From contig CAZCDS010000030.1 of assembly GCA_964497585.1 (NCBI GenBank), positions 6,609-70,608 on the forward strand: a DNA stretch of 64,000 nucleotides, in the 5' to 3' direction. Positions 54,032-61,272 of the stretch are shown here, one piece after another. The first letter of the stretch is position 1, and the number at the start of each line of letters is the position of its first letter. Under the pieces are notes generated by a model that was not told where the DNA came from, made no database searches, and saw nothing but the letters and a program-made list of their open reading frames with translations. Position numbers and translations under genes: made by a program. The DNA comes from CAZCDS01 sp964497585. Its GTDB lineage: Bacteria; Desulfobacterota; Desulfomonilia; Desulfomonilales; Desulfomonilaceae.

Positions 54032-55648
54032 CTACAATCGATCTTTGCTGCGCGCCAGAGGCAGCTCGACTTCAAAAACGGTCCCACCGCTGTCGAGGCA
54101 GTCTTGTGGGTAACTGCAGTACAAGCACCTATCTAAGCTGCCGGGGCACTCTCTCAGCGATTCCGTCAGGTACGTACAGCGGTGGCTCTTGAAGTAGAGG
54201 CCGAGTCCATAGATTTTGGCGAACATCTTGATCCGAAAGAGATCCATGCCCTTGCCTCCGGCGTTGAAGGAGTAGGGCCTGCCACTGGTATAGGAGTCCG
54301 TTTCCTGAACCTGATAGAAACCCTCCAGGACAAGCCCCCAATCCTCTTCCGGAATGCCGAATCCCGAATCTTCGACGCTCAACACGTACATGTCGCCGCT
54401 GGGGCGGCCTCGAACCATGACCAGGCCATCGTCGGGAGTGGCTTCCACCGCGTTCCGGACGAGACCTTCAATGATGGCGTGAAGGACGAGATCCGGGATG
54501 AACACTTCCGAACCGTTATGAAGATCAAATGTTAGATTCAGCCGCCTGTTTTGTCGGGTCACTTCATCGCGCACGTAATCGAGCACGGATTGGCCGAATT
54601 CCTTAATGTTGATTCTCCGCCACTGTTCGCGGTTTGCAGGAAAAGCGGTTTCCAGGGTTCTCAGTATCAACGATGCGGCACGCTCTATTTCCGGTGTCTG
54701 CTCAACCTGCACCTCTATCAGCGAAGCCGCGGACTCCAGCAGGCCAGATATCATCTCTCGCTGTTCAGCATACCCCCTCTCCATGATGCTCTCGACCTGA
54801 AGCTCCAAACGGCTGAGGTTTTGGAGCTGCCGGTTCAGCCGGACGAGCGCGGCGTCGAAATCCCCTATTCCCTTTTGCTGCAATTTACTTTCCATCGTTT
54901 TCAGGGTGCCGGTCATGATCGCGAGGGGAGTCTGCAACTCGTGGGAGAGACGGTTCAGAATCTTCGATTTGATCCGTTGCAAACCGGCAACCTTCCGGTA
55001 CGAGTCAAGCAACTCGGCAAAGAATTCGGCGTTTTCAATCGACAGTGCCACCATGCCGGCGATTGAGAGACCGAAACGGACGTCTTCCTCGGTGAAGGCG
55101 CCGGTCTTCTTGTTCGCGAGAACGAGCAACCCACTGGTCTTCTCCCGGGTATTAAGCGGGACGAGAAGCGCACTGTGAATCAAAGACTCCACAGGAGCTT
55201 CGCCATGGGTCTTCGGTGCTGACACTGCTGCGTTCCCTAGCACCACCGGGTCGCCCGCTTGAAAAGCCTGATCGATTATCGCCCGGTCCAGGCCGAGCTC
55301 TTTCTCCGACGCGTCAAGCACCAGGACCGGGCCCTTTTCATGGATTTCCCGCCACGAAAAATCATTCAGGCTTTCATCATAGAGGAGAACCCCGGCGGCC
55401 TGCGCATCCAGCTCCTTGACCAGTTCCGCCGTGACCACGCGCAGGAAGTGGTCCAGGTCCATTGTCTTGGGGAGACACGTGATCAGGTGGTGAATCAGAT
55501 CCGCCTCGTGAGCCGGCCCAGGACGACGCTCATGACCGCGAGGGTCGGACGAACCGATTTCCAGGCCGGTCCGTTCCAGTTCGCTTCCGCATGCACTGCA
55601 GAACCTGGCCGTCTCAGGCTGCTCTGAATCACATTTCGGGCATCTCAT
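54032..55648 (-). CDS. GAF sensor histidine kinase with N-terminal zinc ribbon and C-terminal cysteine cluster
   Basis: A 538-residue soluble kinase. Zinc ribbon CPKC ... CSAC (C3, C6, C17, C20), GAF domain (about 48-210), DHp helix with H236 in LNRLSHELQTPLAI, and a HATPase with N399 (GLVRNAVEATPDDG), DSG at 427-429 and a modified lid NAGGKGMDLFRIKMFAKIYG. Between the lid and the last strand is a cysteine-rich insert: C491, C501, C508, C511, C517, followed by SGGTVFEVELPLA. A metal or Fe-S centre next to the ATP site would allow redox control; this is inference. No response-regulator gene is adjacent. Confidence 0.82.
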   Translation of the reverse strand: MRCPKCDSEQPETARFCSACGSELERTGLEIGSSDPRGHERRPGPAHEADLIHHLITCLPKTMDLDHFLRVVTAELVKELDAQAAGVLLYDESLNDFSWREIHEKGPVLVLDASEKELGLDRAIIDQAFQAGDPVVLGNAAVSAPKTHGEAPVESLIHSALLVPLNTREKTSGLLVLANKKTGAFTEEDVRFGLSIAGMVALSIENAEFFAELLDSYRKVAGLQRIKSKILNRLSHELQTPLAIMTGTLKTMESKLQQKGIGDFDAALVRLNRQLQNLSRLELQVESIMERGYAEQREMISGLLESAASLIEVQVEQTPEIERAASLILRTLETAFPANREQWRRINIKEFGQSVLDYVRDEVTRQNRRLNLTFDLHNGSEVFIPDLVLHAIIEGLVRNAVEATPDDGLVMVRGRPSGDMYVLSVEDSGFGIPEEDWGLVLEGFYQVQETDSYTSGRPYSFNAGGKGMDLFRIKMFAKIYGLGLYFKSHRCTYLTESLRECPGSLDRCLYCSYPQDCLDSGGTVFEVELPLARSKDRL

Positions 55649-55765
55649 CAATCCGTCACCCGTAGACTGAAAAATCTGCAAGAGTCGATCTGTGGACGTC
55701 TCCCCATGCGTGCTCGCAAACGCGTTGGCTTCAGAGATTGTCGCCGATATCCTCCCGGTGACCTT

Positions 55766-56884
55766 TTATCTTTGACCGCCTTTGTCCGTGATGCCTGCCT
55801 TTGCTTTTGGGAGGCGAGCCAGTACCGGTCCGATCAGGCTTCCGACGTAGAGGTAGTCCTTTGTCTCCGTCACACTCGTGTTCTGGGGGTAATCGGTGTG
55901 CGGATTTTGAAGGTCTTCCACAACCTTGCCGTTGGCGTCTACCGCGATGATATGGCCGTACGACGCGGCCTTGGGCCTGAGAAACTTCGGCATCCGCTGA
56001 ATGACCTTTCTGAGGAAAGGTTTCTCGGAAAGGGAGTCCAACAGATTGTTTCGCGGAGAGATGAGCGCAATCCAGAAGCGGCCGTCAAGGTCTGTTGAGA
56101 TGTTGTCCGGGAAGCCGGGAAGCGCTTCGATAAGAGGTTCCGCGGTGCCCTTCTTTGGTCCGTCCAGGCAGTAGCGGATCACGCGGTACGCTCCTGTTTC
56201 GTCGACGAGCACGAACTTTTGATCCGGGCTGACCGCGACACCGTTGGCAAAGTTGAGGCCTTTGAGAAGCGTCTTCGCTTTACCCGTGGCCGGGTCGTAC
56301 ACAAGCAAGCGTCCATGCCCGCCATGCTCCATGATGTCGTACAGGCTGGCTTCCATGGTGCCGTGAGCCGCCTTTGCCCCGAACTTGGTCGAAGCGTCGG
56401 AGAAGTAGATTCGCCCGTCAGCCCCGACGTCAACATCGTCTGCGTACCGTATGGGAATACCGTCCGCTACCGTGGCCAGCTCGGTCACTTTCCCATTGGG
56501 ATCGATCGAGAGAAGCCCGCGGTAGGCGTCTGCAACGATCAGATTACCCTTTTGGTCGAAGTCGATCCCGAGGGGACGGCCTTTCGTATCCGCCCAATTC
56601 TCAGGGTTTGACCCGTCGGGCTGGAGCCGAACAATGACGCCCTCGTGGGTGGCCGCATAGATCCTGCCTTTGCTGTCAATGGCGATGTCTTCAGGTCCGT
56701 GCTTGCCGCTGAGATTGAAGAACTCGAAGCCCTTGAGGCGATCGTTCGGGGCGAACGCACCGGTGTATCCCGGATTGGGCGGGGATTTCCATGCGACAGG
56801 CTCGATGGGCACCGGCCACACGAGGAAGTAGACAACGATCAGGAGAACGATCACGAGTGCCAACAACAGGACTTTCCTGGCCAT
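55766..56884 (-). CDS. Strictosidine synthase-like / SMP-30 family beta-propeller protein, membrane-anchored
   Basis: A 372-residue protein with an N-terminal transmembrane anchor (about residues 4-22) and a six-bladed propeller in the periplasm. Family segments: HGPEDIAIDSKGRIYAATHE, YADDVDVGADGRIYFSDAST, RLLVYDPATGKAKTLLKGL, FANGVAVSPDQKFVLVDETG, RVIRYCLDG and PGFPDNISTDLDGRFWIALI. These match the strictosidine synthase/APMAP group, whose bacterial members are probably Ca-dependent lactonases or hydrolases. ATG 56884 has CGGAGG upstream; the longer frame to 57250 is not supported. Confidence 0.82.
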   Translation of the reverse strand: MARKVLLLALVIVLLIVVYFLVWPVPIEPVAWKSPPNPGYTGAFAPNDRLKGFEFFNLSGKHGPEDIAIDSKGRIYAATHEGVIVRLQPDGSNPENWADTKGRPLGIDFDQKGNLIVADAYRGLLSIDPNGKVTELATVADGIPIRYADDVDVGADGRIYFSDASTKFGAKAAHGTMEASLYDIMEHGGHGRLLVYDPATGKAKTLLKGLNFANGVAVSPDQKFVLVDETGAYRVIRYCLDGPKKGTAEPLIEALPGFPDNISTDLDGRFWIALISPRNNLLDSLSEKPFLRKVIQRMPKFLRPKAASYGHIIAVDANGKVVEDLQNPHTDYPQNTSVTETKDYLYVGSLIGPVLARLPKAKAGITDKGGQR

Positions 56885-57080
56885 AGGTTTTCCTCCGCAA
56901 GAGTTCATCGGGGAGCGCTCTTTCCTGAAATGAGCCTCCCGTACCACATTGCACCACAAAAAAACTCGGCCTGCTGTAACCGCCGGAGTTCCCCTTGTCA
57001 CTCTGATGGTAAACAGCCCGGAGATCGATCGAGCGGGACTCCTGAGAGTTATAGCACAAACCAATCGAGGAGGATTTGTG

Positions 57081-57581
57081 ATGGGAAAGAAAAAGACTAT
57101 CGTAGCGATTGTGTTGGCAATATGTATTCCCGCTGCCACCATCGGAGCATGGGCGGTGCAGGACACGCAAACAGATCCTTTCGAACGTCTCGTCCACAAG
57201 TCGGTGAAGCAGTTCATCGTCGGCAGGATCGGGCGTATGCTCGTATTCAAGTCTCAGATCGACCTGACGGACGGGCAGAAAAAACAGCTTTGCTTGCTGG
57301 TCAAGAAGCACAAAAAGGAAATCTTGCCCACGGTCCGAACCATGGTAGAAAAGAGACGTGCCCTCAGGGAAGCCATCCTTGCCGATAAAGCAAACGAGAA
57401 AGCCGTCCGAAAGGCCGCGGAGGATCTGAGCAAGACATTCGTGGAAGCTGCCCTGCTGGCGAACAAGATTGTCGGAGAAGCCAAGCCCGTGCTCAAGTCG
57501 GAGCAGTGGAAACTCATCCGTGAGTTGAAGCAGAGCAACGACAAGGCGGTAACTAAGCTGCTCAACCAGTTCGACAAGTGA
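57081..57581 (+). CDS. Spy/CpxP-like periplasmic protein
   Basis: A 166-residue exported protein, almost entirely helical and basic. Signal sequence KKTIVAIVLAICIPAATIGA with cleavage near AWA (about residue 25). The LTXXQ-type motif of Spy/CpxP/ZraP proteins is seen as IDLTDGQKKQLCLL (about 60-73) and a second half with KSEQWKLIRELKQ. AGGAGG lies about 5 bases before the ATG. It sits 208 bases before an ECF sigma operon whose last gene also encodes a Spy-like domain, so it may be a target of that sigma factor. Confidence 0.7.
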   Translation: MGKKKTIVAIVLAICIPAATIGAWAVQDTQTDPFERLVHKSVKQFIVGRIGRMLVFKSQIDLTDGQKKQLCLLVKKHKKEILPTVRTMVEKRRALREAILADKANEKAVRKAAEDLSKTFVEAALLANKIVGEAKPVLKSEQWKLIRELKQSNDKAVTKLLNQFDK

Positions 57582-57788
57582 CGGGGCGAGTGCGGATGCG
57601 TGAGCCGTTTCTTCGCGTGCACCTCACGCATCCGGGCTGACGTGTCGGCAACGGGATTGACGCAACGAAGCAATCAGGCAATTCTGTTGTCTGGGTTTCC
57701 CCGGCAGACATAGAATGGGTTTCCGAGTAAACGGAGTACAACAGCCCGGCGGTTGAGAATTTGGAGCAATGATTTGATGAGGTCTTTG

Positions 57789-58430
57789 ATGGAAGACCTT
57801 GGTGGAGGGTTACCATCGTCGTTGACGGTCCGCTCGAGCCTGATGGGTTCGGGAGTTGTGGAAGGGGTTGCGCCGACCGACAGGGACGCAACCGACATTC
57901 GTGCCACCCTCGACGGTGACGGAGAAGCCTACGCGAGGCTCGTTCGTCGCCACCAGGAGAAAGTAGCCGCACGAATGTGGCGCTTTACCAGGGACCGGGC
58001 CGATCACGAGGAGCTTGTGCAGGAGACATTCGTTGAATCGTACAGGAGCTTGCGAACCTACCGGGGGGATGCCCCTTTCGAGCATTGGGTGGCGAGGATT
58101 TCCGTCCGGGTCGGGTACCGCTATTGGAAGAGAAACGCGAGAGAGCGTGAGAGGAATATCGTTCTCCTTCAAGACATGGATACGCTCGCACACGACGATC
58201 CGAGCGGTCTTGATCCGGAGTGGGCCGCGAATGCACTCCATGAGCTGCTCCAACGGTTGTCCCCGAGAAACCGACTGGTGATCACGCTTCGATACGTTGA
58301 GGGAAGGAGCGTTGATGAGACCGCAAAACTCACCGGTTGGAGTCGGTCCATGGTCAAGGTTCAAGCCTGGCGTGCCCGACAGAAACTCAAGAAAATGCTT
58401 CAGGAAGCCGGCCTGGAGGTGGACGCATGA
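57789..58430 (+). CDS. ECF-type sigma factor (Cnr-like module)
   Basis: About 213 residues from ATG 57789 (GAGG upstream); ATGs at 57777 and 57843 are alternatives, and the conserved part begins near DIRATLDGDGEAYARLVRRH. Region 2: HEELVQETFVESYRSLRTYR and FEHWVARISVRVGYRYWKR; region 4: LQRLSPRNRLVITLRYVEGR and DETAKLTGWSRSMVKVQAWRAR. The stop codon overlaps the start of an 84-residue membrane protein (ATGA), which in turn overlaps a Spy-like membrane protein. The order sigma, small TM protein, periplasmic sensor mirrors the parts of the nickel/cobalt system CnrH-CnrY-CnrX. Confidence 0.85.
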   Translation: MEDLGGGLPSSLTVRSSLMGSGVVEGVAPTDRDATDIRATLDGDGEAYARLVRRHQEKVAARMWRFTRDRADHEELVQETFVESYRSLRTYRGDAPFEHWVARISVRVGYRYWKRNARERERNIVLLQDMDTLAHDDPSGLDPEWAANALHELLQRLSPRNRLVITLRYVEGRSVDETAKLTGWSRSMVKVQAWRARQKLKKMLQEAGLEVDA

Positions 58431-58681
58431 ACCACGTGGAGATTGTTCGGAAACTGGCGGCAGCAGCCGAAAAGGAACGAATCCCTGAAGTGGATGTGAG
58501 CCGATCCGTGCTCGCTCGCCTGCACACCCAGGAAGAGGATCTCGCGCTTCCACTTGCCTGGATCGCGGCTGTTTCAGTGCTGGCGGCTCCCGCGGCGGTG
58601 TTCTTGGCTTTCCAGGCCCTCGAGGCATGGAACGATCCCTTGAGGATTCTTTTCAGCTCCTTCGCATGGATGATGTCATGA
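58427..58681 (+). CDS. Small single-TM protein, candidate CnrY-like anti-sigma factor
   Basis: An 84-residue protein: about 40 cytoplasmic residues (EIVRKLAAAAEKERIPEVDV, SRSVLARLHTQEEDL), one transmembrane helix (about 41-64, LPLAWIAAVSVLAAPAAVFL) and a short periplasmic tail. It has no zinc motif. Both ends overlap neighbours by 4 bases (ATGA at 58427 and 58678), so it is made in step with the sigma factor and the periplasmic protein. Size and topology fit CnrY, a 95-residue anti-sigma factor with a short N-terminal sigma-binding segment; sequence similarity is not evident by eye. Confidence 0.6.
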   Translation: MNHVEIVRKLAAAAEKERIPEVDVSRSVLARLHTQEEDLALPLAWIAAVSVLAAPAAVFLAFQALEAWNDPLRILFSSFAWMMS

Positions 58682-59136
58682 CCGGATTGAATACTGATTC
58701 CGCCGCATCTGAAGAACGGCTCGTCCCGCCGAGGAAGCGCAGACGGTGGCGAGCGGTCCTTCTGGGCCTGGTTATACTGGTTTCCGGTATGCTTATCGGC
58801 TCCGGAGGCACGGTGTTCGTAATGCACAAGTTGCTGATCAACGCGATCCACCATCCGGAGAAGGCGCCGGATCGCATTGCAGAGAAACTGAAACGGAGGT
58901 TGAGACTCTCGACCGAGCAGACTGCGGAAGTCAAAAACATTCTGAAAAAGCGGCAGAAGGCCCTTATCTCGATATTCCGAAAGGCCCAACCGAAGCTGGA
59001 ACGACAACTCATCGGGGTAAGAGAGGATATCGCCGCCGTCCTCACTCCCGAACAGGCGAAGAAATGGCGGTGGTTTTTCGATTCGATGAAACGAAAATGG
59101 GTGCCCTCACTGCACACGAAAGACGCAAGCGAATAG
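58678..59136 (+). CDS. Membrane-anchored Spy/CnrX-like periplasmic sensor
   Basis: A 152-residue protein: basic cytoplasmic N-terminus (PPRKRRRW), one transmembrane helix (about 26-48) and a helical periplasmic domain with two LTXXQ-like motifs, LSTEQ (77-81) and LTPEQ (122-126). Histidines H50, H58 and H59 just outside the membrane could bind metal. This is the layout of CnrX and related metal or envelope-stress sensors. It closes the three-gene operon with the ECF sigma factor and the 84-residue anti-sigma candidate, and would relay periplasmic signals through the latter. Confidence 0.65.
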   Translation: MTGLNTDSAASEERLVPPRKRRRWRAVLLGLVILVSGMLIGSGGTVFVMHKLLINAIHHPEKAPDRIAEKLKRRLRLSTEQTAEVKNILKKRQKALISIFRKAQPKLERQLIGVREDIAAVLTPEQAKKWRWFFDSMKRKWVPSLHTKDASE

Positions 59137-59336
59137 ATATAGGAGGTCGGCTGTCGAGACAACCCCGGTCCCGCGTCCAGTGCCTCCCGTTCCCTGGATC
59201 AGAGAAGACCTTGGCTCGTATTTGACCGGATCACGCGGCTTCTTGACGCAGCATAATTCTCAAGGGAGGCGTGAGCTAGGCCTCTCAAATAGACGGTCGT
59301 CGCCTACGTAGGACTGAAGAATAGGAGGGCGGGTTA

Positions 59337-59819
59337 ATGTTGTCGCATTCAACGACAGTGACTGCGGAAACGGCGATCAGCCAACGGGTTGCTTTTGACC
59401 ACATTGTTCCCATTGATCTCACATCCATATTCAGAGGCTATGGCCCGTTGCCCGCCGTTACCGAAGTAAAGGATCAAACCGGAGCTTGGGACGCAGCAGG
59501 TCAAACACGCACGATCATTTTATCCGACGGCAGTTCGGCTCAAGAGTCGCTCACAAAGTACGAGCATCCCGACTATTTCAGCTACACTGTCAGTGGCTTT
59601 ACCGGTGCGCTTGGGCTGCTGGCAACTTCAGCAAATGGTGAGTGGTGGTTCAGAGCCGCTCCACCGGGGAAGACACGGATTGAGTGGCGATATGAGTTCA
59701 GTGCCAGATCTGCTCTGGTCTGGCCGATTCTTGGGATCATCACGCATGTCCTTTGGCGCGCCTACATGGGCAAAGCATTGAGACTGTGCCTATCACACCT
59801 GGAAGACGGTGCCGGTTGA
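59337..59819 (+). CDS. SRPBCC (START/Bet v1-like) family protein
   Basis: A 160-residue soluble protein with the polyketide-cyclase/SRPBCC pattern: VTAETAISQRVAFDHIVPID at the N-terminus, VTEVKDQTGAWDAAGQTRTI, ESLTKYEHPDYFSYTVSGF, GEWWFRAAPPGKTRIEWRYE and a C-terminal amphipathic helix. It would bind a hydrophobic ligand in the helix-grip cavity; ligand unknown. GGAGGGCGGG precedes the ATG. The repeat array of the transposase begins 30 bases after its stop. Confidence 0.75.
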   Translation: MLSHSTTVTAETAISQRVAFDHIVPIDLTSIFRGYGPLPAVTEVKDQTGAWDAAGQTRTIILSDGSSAQESLTKYEHPDYFSYTVSGFTGALGLLATSANGEWWFRAAPPGKTRIEWRYEFSARSALVWPILGIITHVLWRAYMGKALRLCLSHLEDGAG

Positions 59820-59851
59820 CAAGTCGTGCCAGCGTCGCGTAGAACTCGGAA

Positions 59852-59954
59852 TTCCGCAGTTCCGCGCAATTCCGCACAATTCCGCACAATTCCGCGCAAT
59901 TCCGCACAATTCCGGGTACACCACGCACAATTCCGGGTACACCATACGTAATTC
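59852..59954. repeat. 10-bp tandem array and REP-like inverted-repeat arm, left of the RAYT gene
   Basis: TTCCGC begins at 59852, 59860, 59870, 59880, 59890 and 59900, giving a decameric array of the form TTCCGCACAA with A/G variation. It passes into two 21-base units starting TTCCGGGTACACCA at 59910 and 59931. Bases 59929-59954 are inverted at 60651-60676 with 25 of 26 matches. These are probably the transposase's own REP-like target/end sequences. Confidence 0.85.
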
Positions 59955-59961
59955 TTGATGG

Positions 59962-60657
59962 ATGGGGATGATTTTCTATGATGTGCCTATGGGTCAAATG
60001 GCACGAGTGGTGGCTCCGGGGCATCCCCATCACGTGATCCAGCGAGGGAATCGCAGGCAGCCGACCTTTTTCTGTCAGGAGGATTACAGGGTCTATAGTG
60101 AGCTCATGGATCAGTGGTGCAGGGAGCTTCATGTGGAGGTGTGGGCGTACTGTCTGATGACGAACCATGTGCATCTGGTAGCGGTACCCGATTCGCGGGA
60201 AGGTTTGGCAAAGGCGGTGGGGGAAGCTCATCGCCGGTACACGAGACACGTGAATTTTCGGGAAGGTTGGAGAGGCCATCTCTGGCAGGGCCGATTCAAG
60301 TCCTATCCCTTGGACGAGTCGTATCTTCTTGCAGCAGTCCGGTATATCGAACTCAATCCTGTGCGAGCACGCTTGGTTGAAGATCCGGCCGCCTATCCGT
60401 GGAGCAGCGCAGCGGCGCATCTGGGGTGCCGGGACGACCCGCTGGTCGAGACCTCGCCGCTGTCGCAGATGGTGACCGATTGGCGGGAATTCCTGGAGAG
60501 CGGGATTGGCGAGGATGATGTTGAACTCCTGCGACTGCACGAACGAACGGGCCGACCGCTGGGGAGCGATGATTTCCTGGCTCGGCTGGAAGGCGAGCTT
60601 GGCAGAGTCTTGCGTAGGCAGAAGCCCGGCCGCAAAAGGAGCGTTGAGGGGAATTAA
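59962..60657 (+). CDS. REP-associated tyrosine transposase (RAYT, Y1/HUH family)
   Basis: About 231 residues from ATG 59962; the family start ARVVAPGHPHHVIQRGN suggests ATG 59989 or 59998 may be used instead. The HUH motif is MTNHVHLVAVP (H69, H71), with AYCL before it; the candidate catalytic tyrosine is in HRRYTRHVN (about residue 93), followed by FKSYPLDESYLLAAVRYIE and LNPVRARLV. RAYTs cut and move single-stranded REP sequences. The gene is flanked by matched inverted repeats, the right one overlapping its stop codon, so gene and repeats form a compact mobile or domesticated unit. Confidence 0.88.
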   Translation: MGMIFYDVPMGQMARVVAPGHPHHVIQRGNRRQPTFFCQEDYRVYSELMDQWCRELHVEVWAYCLMTNHVHLVAVPDSREGLAKAVGEAHRRYTRHVNFREGWRGHLWQGRFKSYPLDESYLLAAVRYIELNPVRARLVEDPAAYPWSSAAAHLGCRDDPLVETSPLSQMVTDWREFLESGIGEDDVELLRLHERTGRPLGSDDFLARLEGELGRVLRRQKPGRKRSVEGN

Positions 60658-60696
60658 GTATGGTGTACCCGGAATTCTGTACCCGGAATTCCGCGG
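60651..60696. repeat. Right inverted-repeat arm of the RAYT unit
   Basis: Bases 60651-60676 are the reverse complement of 59929-59954 with one mismatch, and a second partial copy (TGTACCCGGAATTCCGCG) follows at about 60678-60695, mirroring the doubled units on the left. The first arm includes the transposase stop codon. Confidence 0.85.
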
Positions 60697-60878
60697 GCAA
60701 TGACACGCTCCAAGGCGGTCCGGGCAACGACTACCTGGACGGCGGGGTGGGCAATGACGAGTACCTCATTTCCTTTGACCGGCTTCATGCGGTGATTGAG
60801 CCTGCGCTCATCCCGCCCGTGAACTACCGGCCGGCTTCCGTTATACGTTCGGAGCTAAGGAGCAACCTCATGTGGTAG
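60690..60878 (+). pseudogene. Fragment of an RTX (haemolysin-type calcium-binding repeat) gene
   Basis: Directly after the right repeat the frame reads AGNDTLQGGPGNDYLDGG then VGNDEYLISFD (60693-60779), two to three nonapeptide GGxGxDxxx calcium-binding repeats. The frame then loses the pattern and stops at 60878. No ribosome-binding site or upstream RTX sequence exists, so this is a stranded piece of a larger RTX gene, possibly broken when the transposase unit or its repeats arrived. Confidence 0.6.
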
Positions 60879-61272
60879 GTCAGCGCCACGCCGCGGACGC
60901 CCGCCAACAACTTTCCGGCAACACGATGCTTCCTCCCAGCACGTGTCCAGAGGAGCTGTGCGCCGGCCTGGCAAGGATCCTTTCGGCCTTCCCGCAATTT
61001 CTCGACTTTCCCTTCCACTCCGGAGATCTCGGCTCGACTTTCGTGGTTGACATAGGCGGACAATTTGGTGAAGCTTAATGGTGTCCGGCTTCTTTGCGGC
61101 GTGAAGGCTCACGTCGGTGTTTCAAAGAGGGAATGTGTCTAAGGGCCTGCGAATCTTCGGTTCGTGCTGGGGGTGGAGAGGCTGTCTTTGTGCAAAGGGA
61201 GCCCCTCGAAAACAGCACGGACATAGCTTGCTCCAGTGGGACCATAGATACCATGATACTGAGGAGATCACC
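60879..61272. other. Intergenic region, no gene recognised
   Basis: About 390 bases between the RTX fragment and the VWA-protein gene. A longer frame of the next gene extends back to 61117, but the GAGGAG-preceded ATG at 61273 is the better start. Otherwise nothing is recognised. Confidence 0.35.

Noticed and set aside
59849..59954. CRISPR array
   Set aside because: Units are 10 bp, directly tandem and spacerless, and belong to the transposase repeats.
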